The notes beneath the pieces are model-generated. The model had not been told where the DNA came from. It made no database searches and saw only the letters and a program-made list of their open reading frames with translations. Positions 1 to 9,211 of a stretch of DNA of 64,000 nucleotides are shown here, in pieces (position 1 is the stretch's first letter; each line of letters starts with the position of its first letter). Source of the DNA: G965230615 sp965230615 (GTDB lineage Bacteria > Pseudomonadota > Gammaproteobacteria > HTCC5015); contig OZ246012.1 of assembly GCA_965230615.1 (NCBI GenBank), positions 248,001 through 312,000 on the forward strand, written 5' to 3'. Made by a program: the position numbers and the translations under genes.

Positions 1-3000
1 CATTTACTTACGATAGCCGAGAACGCTTGGAAACCGTGACCGATTCCTACGACCGTTCCCTTACATTTACCTATGGGGGTAATGGTCAGGTTGCCACCAT
101 GGAAGACCCAGCCGGTAATCGCTATACCTACTTGTATGATGTTGTGGGAAATCTTGAGTTTGTTGTTTATCCTGATGAAACACTACAAACAGCAGCGGAT
201 AACCCACGTATTCAGTATCACTATGAAGATCCGAATTTTCCCTCTCACCTAACTGGCATCACTAATGAAAACGGCCAGCGTTATGCAACTTATGCCTATG
301 ATGACAGCGGACGCACAGTGTTATCCGAACACATAGGCTCTGGGCAGCGAATGACCTTTGAATACAATCCCGACAATACTACAACCGTGCGCGAAACCAT
401 TAACGATACCACCGAATCAGTTCAAACCTATTCATTTCAGGTGATTAATGGGCAACGCAAAATTACCGGCATTACCGGTGACCGATGTGCCAATTGTGGT
501 CAGCAAGATAAAAATACAACCTATGATGAAAATGGTAATTTAGACCAGGTGACAGATTGGAATAATAATATTACCGATTACGATTTTAATGATCAGGGCC
601 TAGAAATACAGCGCATCGAAGCAGTTGGTACGCCGCAACAGCGCACTATTACTACAGAGTGGCATAGTAATTTACGTTTGCCTATTCGTCGTACTGAGCC
701 TGGGCTAATAATGGAATGGGTTTACGATGAAAGCAGTGGTACAGGTAATGTCTTGACAGAAATCTTAATCGATACCATAGGTGATTGCGCTATTGATAAC
801 ACGCAACAACACTGTCGTCGAATCACTCAATATGCCTATACTGAAGCTGGTTTATTGGATAATACAGATGGACCACGTACCGATGTAACTGATAATGAGA
901 CCTTCGATTATAATGCACTTGGTGAGCGTATTCGCACAACCAATGCCTTGGGCCATGTTACTGAAGTATTGAATTTTGATGCGCATGGCCAGCCTAAAGC
1001 GATTCGTAATCCGAATGGTGATATTACAATCTTAGTCTATGATGCGCGTCAGCGCCTCAAGCAGCGCACGGAGGCTGCTGGAACAACCGACGTGGCAACC
1101 ACAACATTTGAGTATGATGGAGTGGGTAATTTAATCCGCATCACTCAACCGAATGGCAGTTATTTACATTATACGTTTGATGCCTCAAACCGTCTTATTT
1201 CAATTGCTGATAATATGGATAACCAAATCCGCTATACCTTGGATAATGCCGGTAATCGCGTTAAAGAAGAAACTTACGACCCCAATGATATCTTGGTGCA
1301 AACTCAAAGCCGAGTATTTAATGCCTTGAATCAGCTTATCAAATCCATAGGGGCCGATAACCAAGAAATCGACCATGAGTACGATGATAACGGCAATCAA
1401 ATACGCATCACAAACCCCAAGAATCACGCGACCAATCAGGGGTTTGATCCGCTGAATCGGTTAATCCAAATAATTGACCCCGAAAACGGTTTGGATAAAC
1501 CCACGATCTACGATTACGATTCACAAAATAATTTAACCTCGGTTACTGATCCAGAAGGGTTAACTACCACTTATCGCTATAACGGCTTTGGTGATGTCAT
1601 CGAGCAAGATAGCCCGGATACAGGCATCACAACATATCAATATGATCAAGCAGGTAACCGTATCCAGCAAACCGATGCACGAGGCGTCACCGTCAACTTC
1701 GTATACGATGCTCTAAATCGGCTCGTGTCAGTTGATTATGTCGATGATAACGAAGATATTGTTTACATCTATGACCAAACTGATAATGGCAACCTAGGTA
1801 TTGGACTGCAAACCCAAATAGAAGACCAAAGCGGCATTATGCGTTATCGCTATGATAGGCGAGGTAATATAGTTCGGGTGGATTATAGTATTCATGCCGA
1901 TTCCAATAGCAATGAATTAGCGTCGATTAATGCAGATATCAGCTTGCTTTATGAATACGATGCCGCTGATCAATTAATGCGTATCACCTATCCCAGCGGC
2001 AAACAGATTCATTATGCGCGTGATAGTTTGGGGCGTGTAAACAGTGTGACGGCATTGGGTGAAACCGGCGATACACAAGTATTGGCCAGTAATATCCAAT
2101 ACCAACCGTTTGGCCCGCGCCGTCACCTGCAATATGGCAATAACTTAATTGAAACTCGGCAATACGATTTAGATGGCCGAATCAGTAACATAACCGTACC
2201 GGGGATCTTTGAGCGACAATACGGTTACGACCTTAATAGCAATATTGCCACAGCAAATAATGCGCTAGATAACAGTCTCAATCAATCATTTATCTATGAC
2301 CCGCTTGATCGCTTAGATCAGGCAGATAATGCAGGCCATTATGGCATGCTCGATTATCACTACGATGGTATAGGTAATCGCTTATCAAAATCGACCAATG
2401 GTGCAATAGACCATTATGCCTACAAAGCGCAGAGTCATCATCTAGATTCAATCAGTGGCACTCAATCTGAATCATTTTCTTATGATGAAGTCGGCAATAC
2501 TGTATTAATAGGCGATAAAACGTTTGATTACAATCAGGCTAATCGTTTGGCGAGCGCGACAGTAGAAAGCAACACGACAGAGTACATCTACAATGCGCTT
2601 GGGCAACGCATCATCAAGGCCGGGCCTGCGGTTGATGATCGTGTCTTTTTGTATGATGTCGATGGCCAGTTATTAGCTGAGATAGACAGCTTAGGCAATA
2701 TTGTAACCGAATATGTGTACCTCAATAATCAACGTTTGGCATTGGCGCACTTCACGCCAGGCAATAGTGACTTTGAGCAAGCGCATAATCTAGCAGGTGA
2801 TAATGGCCAGCTCAGCACAAATACCCGCACAGCTGGTCAACAAGTCAATGAACCCAACCATGCCAATGCCGACGGCACACACTCAGTTTGGTTTAGCTAC
2901 ACTGTAACGGCTGATGGTGAGTTAAGGCTTGATACCCTAGGCAGCGATTTTGATACAGTCTTGGCTGTTTATATGGGCGATACCCTGGTGAACCTGTCTG

Positions 3001-3983
3001 AATTAGCGGCAGATAACAACGGTGGTGAGAATAATACGAGTATCGTGACGCTCCCTGTTGAAGCGGGGCAGACGCTTATGATCGCCGTTGATGGGGTAGA
3101 CGGAGCCAGTGGTGCTTTGCAGCTGAATTGGCAATTAAACACAGCCGTCGTGATTCCATTACCGGCCTGGGCCTTAGTATTGTTGGCAGGGGGTATTGTA
3201 CTTGTTGCCATTAGATACAATAATACGACACGTAACATAGTGCAATATGGCTTGTTAATTGCTTTACCATTAACAATTATTCATCAGTCTGGCGCGCAAA
3301 ACAGTGAAACGCCAATTGCACAGGTAACGAATTGGTACTTTATGCACACAGATCATTTGGATACACCGCAGAAAATGACGGATATGAGTGGCACTGTTGT
3401 ATGGCAGGCCCAATATACGCCGTTTGGACAGGCAACGGTTGATGAAGATCCTGATGGCGATGGGAGTGCGGTTGAAAATCCGTTGCGGTTTCCAGGGCAG
3501 TATTTTGATGAGGAGATAGAGCTTCACTACAATTACTTTCGTTATTACAATCCTGGAACAGGTCGGTATGTAACAAGTGATTATATTGGTTTAGCTGGAG
3601 GTTTAAATACGTATATTTATACTTTGGATAATCCAGTAAATTTATATGATTCTAATGGTGCTTCTGCTATTAGCTCGGCTGTATCTCGTATTATTTTGAA
3701 ATGTGTTACTGGTATAGCGGTTGGCAGTGGAATTGAATCAACTACGCAATTAGGAATATGTTGTTTCAAACAATGTGGTTTTCAACTTTGGAGATGTGAG
3801 CCATCTAAGTGTGGGCTTAATATGTGTAATATTGCTGTATCTGCTGTTGCAAGTTGTGTTGCAAGTACTGCAGTTCCAAATGTTCCACCTATTCCCGTGA
3901 CATGGAGTCTTCTGAAACCTGCTTTACTTAAGGTTGGGTTAAATGGTTTGTTAAAATCATTAGGTAAGTGGGGATGTAAATAG
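1..3983 (+). CDS. RHS/YD-repeat protein, 5' end outside window
   Basis: The frame is open to the left edge, so the N-terminus is missing; about 1320 residues are visible. Dozens of YD-type repeats (Y-x-YD-x-x-GN) fill positions 1-2750. About 2760-3150 encodes a beta-sandwich segment resembling bacterial pre-peptidase C-terminal (PPC) domains (SVWFSYTV, GSDFDTVLAVY, IAVDG). At 3150-3230 comes a hydrophobic stretch beginning IPLPAWALVLL with basic residues after it, similar to an IPTL/PEP-type sorting signal but internal, then a second hydrophobic segment. The conserved RHS core end (RFPGQYFDEE...YYNPGTGRYVTSD...NPVNLYD) occupies 3480-3655. The last ~110 residues (3660-3983) are Cys-rich, AT-richer and unrelated to the core, as in polymorphic-toxin tips. 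Known RHS proteins make a shell that encloses a C-terminal toxin; toxin activity here is inference. Confidence 0.88.
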   Translation, partial: FTYDSRERLETVTDSYDRSLTFTYGGNGQVATMEDPAGNRYTYLYDVVGNLEFVVYPDETLQTAADNPRIQYHYEDPNFPSHLTGITNENGQRYATYAYDDSGRTVLSEHIGSGQRMTFEYNPDNTTTVRETINDTTESVQTYSFQVINGQRKITGITGDRCANCGQQDKNTTYDENGNLDQVTDWNNNITDYDFNDQGLEIQRIEAVGTPQQRTITTEWHSNLRLPIRRTEPGLIMEWVYDESSGTGNVLTEILIDTIGDCAIDNTQQHCRRITQYAYTEAGLLDNTDGPRTDVTDNETFDYNALGERIRTTNALGHVTEVLNFDAHGQPKAIRNPNGDITILVYDARQRLKQRTEAAGTTDVATTTFEYDGVGNLIRITQPNGSYLHYTFDASNRLISIADNMDNQIRYTLDNAGNRVKEETYDPNDILVQTQSRVFNALNQLIKSIGADNQEIDHEYDDNGNQIRITNPKNHATNQGFDPLNRLIQIIDPENGLDKPTIYDYDSQNNLTSVTDPEGLTTTYRYNGFGDVIEQDSPDTGITTYQYDQAGNRIQQTDARGVTVNFVYDALNRLVSVDYVDDNEDIVYIYDQTDNGNLGIGLQTQIEDQSGIMRYRYDRRGNIVRVDYSIHADSNSNELASINADISLLYEYDAADQLMRITYPSGKQIHYARDSLGRVNSVTALGETGDTQVLASNIQYQPFGPRRHLQYGNNLIETRQYDLDGRISNITVPGIFERQYGYDLNSNIATANNALDNSLNQSFIYDPLDRLDQADNAGHYGMLDYHYDGIGNRLSKSTNGAIDHYAYKAQSHHLDSISGTQSESFSYDEVGNTVLIGDKTFDYNQANRLASATVESNTTEYIYNALGQRIIKAGPAVDDRVFLYDVDGQLLAEIDSLGNIVTEYVYLNNQRLALAHFTPGNSDFEQAHNLAGDNGQLSTNTRTAGQQVNEPNHANADGTHSVWFSYTVTADGELRLDTLGSDFDTVLAVYMGDTLVNLSELAADNNGGENNTSIVTLPVEAGQTLMIAVDGVDGASGALQLNWQLNTAVVIPLPAWALVLLAGGIVLVAIRYNNTTRNIVQYGLLIALPLTIIHQSGAQNSETPIAQVTNWYFMHTDHLDTPQKMTDMSGTVVWQAQYTPFGQATVDEDPDGDGSAVENPLRFPGQYFDEEIELHYNYFRYYNPGTGRYVTSDYIGLAGGLNTYIYTLDNPVNLYDSNGASAISSAVSRIILKCVTGIAVGSGIESTTQLGICCFKQCGFQLWRCEPSKCGLNMCNIAVSAVASCVASTAVPNVPPIPVTWSLLKPALLKVGLNGLLKSLGKWGCK

Positions 3984-3986
3984 TAT

Positions 3987-4163
3987 ATGAAACAATTTTC
4001 TTATATTATAAAGTATATTATTACTTGTGTTTTGGGAGTCACTTTTATAGCTGGAGCTTTAGCGGTAATATTTGAAGGGCAACTTTTAGTACGTATTAGT
4101 GGTGCTGTTTGCGCTTTAGTGACTTATAGTAGTGGCGAATTTATTTTGGCCTGTAAAAAATAA
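3987..4163 (+). CDS. Small two-helix membrane protein, possible RHS immunity protein
   Basis: A 58-residue ORF starts with ATG 3 bp after the RHS stop codon and ends TAA. The product begins MKQFSYIIKY and has two hydrophobic stretches (about residues 6-29 and 33-47) separated by a short EGQ turn, ending in CKK. It shares the AT-rich composition of the RHS tip. Genes directly downstream of RHS tips usually encode the cognate immunity protein, and small membrane proteins are used where the toxin attacks membranes. I recognise no family. The call rests on position, an intact frame and base composition; it could also be a fortuitous ORF. Confidence 0.5.
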   Translation: MKQFSYIIKYIITCVLGVTFIAGALAVIFEGQLLVRISGAVCALVTYSSGEFILACKK

Positions 4164-4486
4164 AAGATATTACGAATACAATATGAGAGCGTGTTCTCAT
4201 CAATACTAACCCATTGGGTGCTAATATTCGTAAATCATATTGAATGACGGGATTTACACATTGAGCTGAATTGTTAATCATTATTATTGCTATGCGCTGA
4301 TAGAGTTTTTATTTTCAGGCAAGGAAAAATTGCATGCGCACCAAGAAGTAGCTTATAGGTAATAAAAGACCGATTAAGTACGTTTTGAACGTAGCACCAG
4401 GAGACGAAAACTATTCGTGTAAAGCTCTCATCATGAAATGATAAACTCAGTGCTTAGGGCATATCAGGTATGAATGAACTGTGCTA
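4164..4486. other. Intergenic region between convergent genes
   Basis: No supportable gene. There is a short dyad ATGAGA-N6-TCTCAT at 4183-4200 without a clear T-run after it. Nothing else is recognisable. Confidence 0.5.
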
Positions 4487-7400
4487 TCAAAAAATTCTTT
4501 CTTCTTGGATTATGGTGTTCTCTATTCTATTGCTTAAATAGTCAATGTATCTTTCAAGCCAGAGTCGGACTTTTAATGAGGAAGTTTCTGACAGCCACCG
4601 TCGTGCTGAGTCGCGTTTTCTGGATAAATAGTCACTTTCATTGCCGCTCCAGCCGCCCATATGGAAATGTATGAATAGGCTATTACTGACGCCGTCAATA
4701 TCGCCAAATTCTTCGAGATACATGCGGGTTAATTCGCCCCTGGGACTTTGCTCCAAGGTTTTTGGTAATACCTCCTGTATCTTCCAAAGTCGTTCTTTAG
4801 GGTTTTCTTTTATCCAGCTAATTATTTCGTCGGCAGGCATATAACCGATTGCGCCTTTAGATCCTGTGTTTTCAAAACCATTATCTCCGAGCCAATAGAA
4901 AATTTCGTGAGTAAATTGGCTATCCGTTTCAATAACGTCTGATATGAGCTTCCAAGACTCTAAAGGGTGGGTCTTTATGACATCGTCCGCAATGTCGAAT
5001 ATATAATGGGAGTCACCATAGTAAGGCATACGGCCCATATTGTTTAATATATAAGATAGGATAGAAAGGTTATGTTGAGGGTGTTTTTTGACAAATTTTT
5101 TGGTTATTGTATTCCAGTTATAAGTATACATTTGATCTTGGTTTTTTTTTGGCGAAGGGCTGGTTATTACGTTTAAAACCAGCGCTTCGGGAAAGTTATC
5201 TTGGTTTTTTTGGTCGAAGTAATAATCTCTGACCAGTTGTGTAGAAATACTCGCTGACGTTTCATCGATATTTTCTAATATCGTTGTTATGACTTCTTGA
5301 AACAATGTGTCTGTGATATTTTCTCTATCATGCCTAAATGAGAACCTTTCGAAGGCAGTAGAAGTGATCTCGCCATTTTCTAGCATAGTTAGCATTTTCT
5401 TTACTAAAGATTCAGTTAGCCCCGAACGCCATACACACTCAACAGCCAGGTGGCATAAATTTTTATTGTTAAGTAAACGGTGAAGATGTGCCTCCCATCG
5501 GGAGATGTTTTGAGAGCGAACTCCAGCTAGATAGCCTCCTAGGAAAGTGCAATTAATGTCTTTATCACTGCTTTCTACTTGTGCCAGAATCACTTCATCA
5601 AACTCAGGTGAGGCGAGTTCGCCACACTCTACACCAAACTGAGGTAGTCGATGGCCAGATTCTTTAAGCAGCTTGGGTAAATGCTCTGTGAATACAGTAA
5701 TCTCTTTTGTATATTCTGCAGCAGTTTTTTTTACACGCTCGGTTGGTTGTGTTAATTCCTTATATTCTTCGCCTTTGAATGTATAATCTTCATCCCAATT
5801 AGTATGTAATACATAACGATTGATTCTGTCCCAGAGTGACTCTCCCGTTAAAACCATATCAAGTTGATGGATTTTGTTAAGCGTTTCATCATCGAGTTGT
5901 TCATGTCTTATTTTTAGGTGCCATATAACAAGCCGAGTTAATGATTTTCGGTTGATGTGTTTATTGTTTGCAAGCTCAAATAAAATATCCATTATTTCAT
6001 TTGCTATGTTTTTAACTTGGAGTAAATTTTTGGAGGCTCCTATTAATACTTCGGCAATTTTATTCTGCTTTTCGTGATTAAAGCCTTTCATTTCCTTACG
6101 CAAGAAACGTAATACCTGGCGCCAGTAATCAAATAGTTCGCCACGTGTTTGTGGTCTCCAAAACTCAAGTGCGAGCTTTAGTCCTTGATATTCAGCGCCT
6201 ACCAGGCGGCTGCCGCCATAATTGCTTAGCCATTTTTGGCATAGCTCTAAACCTAGTTCGAAATGGTCTACCTCATTACTCATAACCAATTCTTGTAGTA
6301 TAGGGTACCGTTCGGAAGGTGGAGCTTCGGTCGGAGCCCATCCGAAACCGGTTTTAAATAAACTTAATAATAAGCCTCTAGAGTTGTTTGAATTTTCAGC
6401 ATTTTCAGCCAAGGCCATTGGAATTAAGATATCAACAGCACGTGTAAAATAAGCATTATGAATAGCAATCTTTTCCAATGCCCATACAATATCTTGGCGC
6501 CCGGAGTGCCAATGTTGTAATGTTTTATGCGGCCATTTTTTAATTGTGTTTTCTAATAGTGCTAATGTTGATGCAGGGTCAGCCTCAGAAAGGTAGTTGA
6601 TAAAGCGTAACCCTTGTTCTGATGTTAAAAACGCTGAGTTAGCAAAAGGGCCGTCGGTTGATAATATATTCTTCACGACTTTTTGGGCGGGTTTGGCTTT
6701 TGGTCCTTGTGCATAAATGAATAGTTGCATAAACCAGCCTTTCATAGTGCCGGGGATTTTGTCAAGAAACGCTTTAATATCAAACCCCTGTCCATGTTTG
6801 TCCCAAAAATCTACCCAAAGGTAGATATGCAGTGCTTTAGGAACGATAAATAGTGTATGGCGGCCTTGAAGAATTCGCTTGCTGCGGTAGTGTTGAACAA
6901 TTTTTTGAAATTGACTGTATGTAATAGTTGGGTCAGCTTCTTGAACAAGGTTTGAGATAAACTTGCCTTCCTCATGCACAGGGTGCTCAAAGCCGAATCG
7001 GTTAAACAAAGCTATATAACGTAATACAATCCGGTATTGCTCAGCCAGATGGCTATTCATTTCCTTATGACCAATTATGAACCTGTCCCATATATCAACA
7101 TCGGCGGGAGATTTAAGAATATCAGCAGGGTTGCTTTTTAAGTTTTCCCCAACCGCATGCGCAACCCTTGGCGAGCCGCTGCACCACTCTGCCCAATGAT
7201 GTAAGTCAGAGCTATCTTCTAAGTAGTTTTGTAAAATGCCTTTTATTTGTTCGTCTTGCAGTTTAGGGCAAAAAATGATTTTCATATCACTGTCGTGTGT
7301 ATCATCTGGGCCATGATCAATTGTGATTAACTTAACCCTGTTTTTACCTTTCAGTGCAGACCAAATTGACGCTCTATCGCGGTTATCACAATCATCGATG

Positions 7401-8569
7401 ACTAGAGTGACAGCGTAATCTTTATCAGGTTTGAGCAGTTCAATGAATAGTTTACTTTTTTGAAAGTCTTCGCCAGTTGGTATATAGATAACCGAGGGGG
7501 AAATTTCATTAATCGATACAGACTCTAGTATCAACCTTGTTTTTCCGATGCCAGGCTCGCCAATAATGCGGATATGTTGGGTGCTATTGTCTAGTAGAAT
7601 AGATTGTATGTCTGTTATGAATGCTGTTTGTTCTGCCCCTAGTTTAAGTGATGTTTGCATTTGAGCATTTTTTTGCCATGCTTGAGTTGTCAAAAAGTAG
7701 CTGTCTGAGAGACCAATTAAATCGAGGCAGATAGAAGGGTATTTCTCAATTTCACCTGCTAGTTGACCTTGCCCATAGACTTCCACTTTGGGACTTTTGT
7801 AACCACATGCTTTGAATAGTTCAGTTAGGTGGTTAATGGCATTTGTATGCTGAGAAGGCAACAGGTCATGCCCAAATGTAACCAGGGCATAAGTGCCATT
7901 TTGGTCCAGGCAATTCTTGATGGCATCACCGAGATTTTTTTTGGCGGGCGTTATTTTTGATTTGCCGAATAGCTCTTTCTTTAGGGCGCTAGGCTGCCAT
8001 GGTTTAAAGCTTTCCCCTGTTTTGATCTGGTAATGGATGCTTCCTGCTGACAACAGGGCGCCTTTAGCTGTTGATTTATCAACTTTAGCGTCAATGCCAC
8101 CATCTGAGCTTGTGATATTCAGCGATAAGACAATATCTTTTGGGTTGAGGCCGTTTGCCATCGTTTCACAACGCAGTAGGCTTAAAAATAGCTCAGTGCC
8201 ACTTGAAGAATCTAATGAGCCTAGTTGGCTGGGGTGAGGGGCAAATACAAATGCCGTATGTGCCAGTTTTTGCTTAACATTGGATGTGGGGGGAGAGTCT
8301 ATTTTAAATAATTGTGTATCAATACGTACTGATAAATTTATTTTTTTGGCCAATACCGTTAAAGCATCAAGGCTGAATTTTTCAATACGCCCTTTAAGCA
8401 AATCATTTAAACGGGGTTGTGTAATTCCAAGCTGCTCCGCTTTTGTGGCTTGAGTTCCAGGTATTTGCTCAATGTGTTCCAGTAAGGTAGCTACTAACTG
8501 TGCTCGTTGCTGAATATCAGTAGAGGCGGCTATTTTGGAGGAGGGTTTGTCGGGGTTATCGCGAGTCAT
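4487..8569 (-). CDS. HTH / PD-(D/E)XK-like / STAND-type NTPase protein, putative defence protein
   Basis: 1360 residues. Residues 22-82 form an XRE-type helix-turn-helix (ATKAEQLGITQPRLNDLLKGR). Residues ~100-285 look like an Mrr-like restriction-endonuclease fold: hydrophobic strand, GGID at 157-160 and QIK at 181-183, a common D...QxK variant of PD-(D/E)XK. A P-loop NTPase follows, with Walker A GEPGIGKT (337-344) and Walker B LVIDDCD (390-396). The remaining ~900 residues are helical with no recognisable catalytic motif and probably serve as a sensor. Effector + NTPase + large C-terminal sensor is the architecture of Avs/STAND anti-phage proteins; the added HTH suggests self-regulation, and two matching dyads lie just upstream of its start. 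Single gene, no evident partner. Family assignment is by architecture only; phage defence is inference. Confidence 0.72.
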   Translation of the reverse strand: MTRDNPDKPSSKIAASTDIQQRAQLVATLLEHIEQIPGTQATKAEQLGITQPRLNDLLKGRIEKFSLDALTVLAKKINLSVRIDTQLFKIDSPPTSNVKQKLAHTAFVFAPHPSQLGSLDSSSGTELFLSLLRCETMANGLNPKDIVLSLNITSSDGGIDAKVDKSTAKGALLSAGSIHYQIKTGESFKPWQPSALKKELFGKSKITPAKKNLGDAIKNCLDQNGTYALVTFGHDLLPSQHTNAINHLTELFKACGYKSPKVEVYGQGQLAGEIEKYPSICLDLIGLSDSYFLTTQAWQKNAQMQTSLKLGAEQTAFITDIQSILLDNSTQHIRIIGEPGIGKTRLILESVSINEISPSVIYIPTGEDFQKSKLFIELLKPDKDYAVTLVIDDCDNRDRASIWSALKGKNRVKLITIDHGPDDTHDSDMKIIFCPKLQDEQIKGILQNYLEDSSDLHHWAEWCSGSPRVAHAVGENLKSNPADILKSPADVDIWDRFIIGHKEMNSHLAEQYRIVLRYIALFNRFGFEHPVHEEGKFISNLVQEADPTITYSQFQKIVQHYRSKRILQGRHTLFIVPKALHIYLWVDFWDKHGQGFDIKAFLDKIPGTMKGWFMQLFIYAQGPKAKPAQKVVKNILSTDGPFANSAFLTSEQGLRFINYLSEADPASTLALLENTIKKWPHKTLQHWHSGRQDIVWALEKIAIHNAYFTRAVDILIPMALAENAENSNNSRGLLLSLFKTGFGWAPTEAPPSERYPILQELVMSNEVDHFELGLELCQKWLSNYGGSRLVGAEYQGLKLALEFWRPQTRGELFDYWRQVLRFLRKEMKGFNHEKQNKIAEVLIGASKNLLQVKNIANEIMDILFELANNKHINRKSLTRLVIWHLKIRHEQLDDETLNKIHQLDMVLTGESLWDRINRYVLHTNWDEDYTFKGEEYKELTQPTERVKKTAAEYTKEITVFTEHLPKLLKESGHRLPQFGVECGELASPEFDEVILAQVESSDKDINCTFLGGYLAGVRSQNISRWEAHLHRLLNNKNLCHLAVECVWRSGLTESLVKKMLTMLENGEITSTAFERFSFRHDRENITDTLFQEVITTILENIDETSASISTQLVRDYYFDQKNQDNFPEALVLNVITSPSPKKNQDQMYTYNWNTITKKFVKKHPQHNLSILSYILNNMGRMPYYGDSHYIFDIADDVIKTHPLESWKLISDVIETDSQFTHEIFYWLGDNGFENTGSKGAIGYMPADEIISWIKENPKERLWKIQEVLPKTLEQSPRGELTRMYLEEFGDIDGVSNSLFIHFHMGGWSGNESDYLSRKRDSARRWLSETSSLKVRLWLERYIDYLSNRIENTIIQEERIF

Positions 8570-8601
8570 TATCTGGATTTTACCTTGGGTATAATTGAAA
8601 T

Positions 8602-8619
8602 TATATCGATACTGATATA
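8602..8619. promoter_or_regulatory. Operator-like dyad, site 1
   Basis: TATATC-N6-GATATA perfect dyad, 33 bp upstream of the 4487-8569 start codon. It recurs at 8631-8648 with a different spacer (GATACT here, GGTGTC there), so the half-sites are conserved while the spacer is not. It probably binds the HTH domain encoded by that gene. Confidence 0.6.
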
Positions 8620-8630
8620 ACCCATAAATT

Positions 8631-8648
8631 TATATCGGTGTCGATATA
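8631..8648. promoter_or_regulatory. Operator-like dyad, site 2
   Basis: Second TATATC-N6-GATATA dyad, 29 bp centre to centre from site 1. Paired symmetric sites upstream of an HTH-encoding gene suggest cooperative autorepression. Confidence 0.6.
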
Positions 8649-8778
8649 AAGTCAAGCTTGTTTGAGATGTTTTTAGGCGAAACCTGTAAGCTTCATGTGA
8701 TTGGTAGGGAGATGCCCTGTAAAAGCTGGCTCCACTGCCGCAAAACCACAAATAACTGATTTGAAAACGATCCTTTTA

Positions 8779-8867
8779 TCTCCGCCAAATAAAAAAGGGC
8801 TCCTCAAAGGAGCCCTTTTTTATTTGGTTGAGCCGGAGGACTTGATGAGAACCCTTGAGTTCGACAA
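8779..8867. repeat. Structured intergenic repeat, copy 1
   Basis: The unit is TCTCCGCCA, a long hairpin, then GGTTGAGCCGGAGGA, TGATGAGAAC and a TTCGACAAA end. CTCCG at the left can also pair with CGGAG after the hairpin, extending the structure. It matches copy 2 at 8965-9054 with scattered differences, including paired changes inside the stem. Confidence 0.65.
8785..8827. terminator. Long perfect hairpin, bidirectional terminator-like
   Basis: Arms of 20 nt (8785-8804 and 8808-8827) are perfectly complementary around a 3-nt CAA loop. Each strand reads an A-run, a GC-rich stem (GGGCTCCT/AGGAGCCC) and a T-run, the form of a bidirectional intrinsic terminator. Confidence 0.7.
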
Positions 8868-8964
8868 ATTTGTCAGGAACAAATTTGAACAGCGTTGTGA
8901 ATAGCAACGTTGGTCCGGAGCGAAGCGAAGGGTGAGGCGCAGGAAGCGCCGAATAATCCCTCCT

Positions 8965-9054
8965 TCTCCGCCATATAAAAAAAGGGTCCCTTGTGGGCCC
9001 TTTTTTTATATGGTTGAGTCGGAGGATATGATGAGAACTCTTTGTTCGACAAAA
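8965..9054. repeat. Structured intergenic repeat, copy 2
   Basis: Same layout as copy 1: TCTCCGCCA, hairpin, GGTTGAGTCGGAGGA, ATGATGAGAAC, TTCGACAAAA. The outer stem reads CCATAT/ATATGG here against CCAAAT/ATTTGG in copy 1, a compensatory change that keeps the pairing. Confidence 0.65.
8971..9013. terminator. Hairpin of repeat copy 2, terminator-like
   Basis: A 16-bp outer stem (CCATATAAAAAAAGGG with its complement) continues as CCC/GGG past a one-base bulge, with a TTGT loop. T-runs occur on both strands. Confidence 0.65.
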
Positions 9055-9211
9055 CGGCAGGAAAGCCGTTTTAGACAGCTGCGACACTAAGATACATTGA
9101 GATATCAAAGTATAAGAAAAACCAAAAGCGGCGTGTAACACACACGCCGCTCGTTTATTCGTCAAGTTTGATTATCGGCCTGATACTAAAGTTATACTCG
9201 GCAACTCGCTA

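Larger units (their letters stand above)
8649..9211. other. Intergenic region holding a structured repeat pair
   Basis: No convincing gene. Open frames across this stretch are byproducts of the repeats. It contains two copies of a hairpin-bearing repeat (8779-8867 and 8965-9054). Between them, 8885-8964, lies a GC-richer stretch ending AATCCCTCCTTCTCCGCCA, which resembles the 3' end of a serine-type tRNA including CCA, but no complete cloverleaf can be built. Confidence 0.55.

Noticed and set aside
8885..8990. tRNA-Ser gene
   Set aside because: Only the 3' terminal AATCCCTCCTTCTCCGCCA is tRNA-like. No matching 5' acceptor strand, T-loop GTTCGA or anticodon arm can be placed.
8776..9165. Minus-strand ORF of 129 codons across the intergenic repeats
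   Set aside because: Its coding length comes from two repeat copies containing perfect terminator hairpins; the protein is internally repetitive and has no plausible start context.
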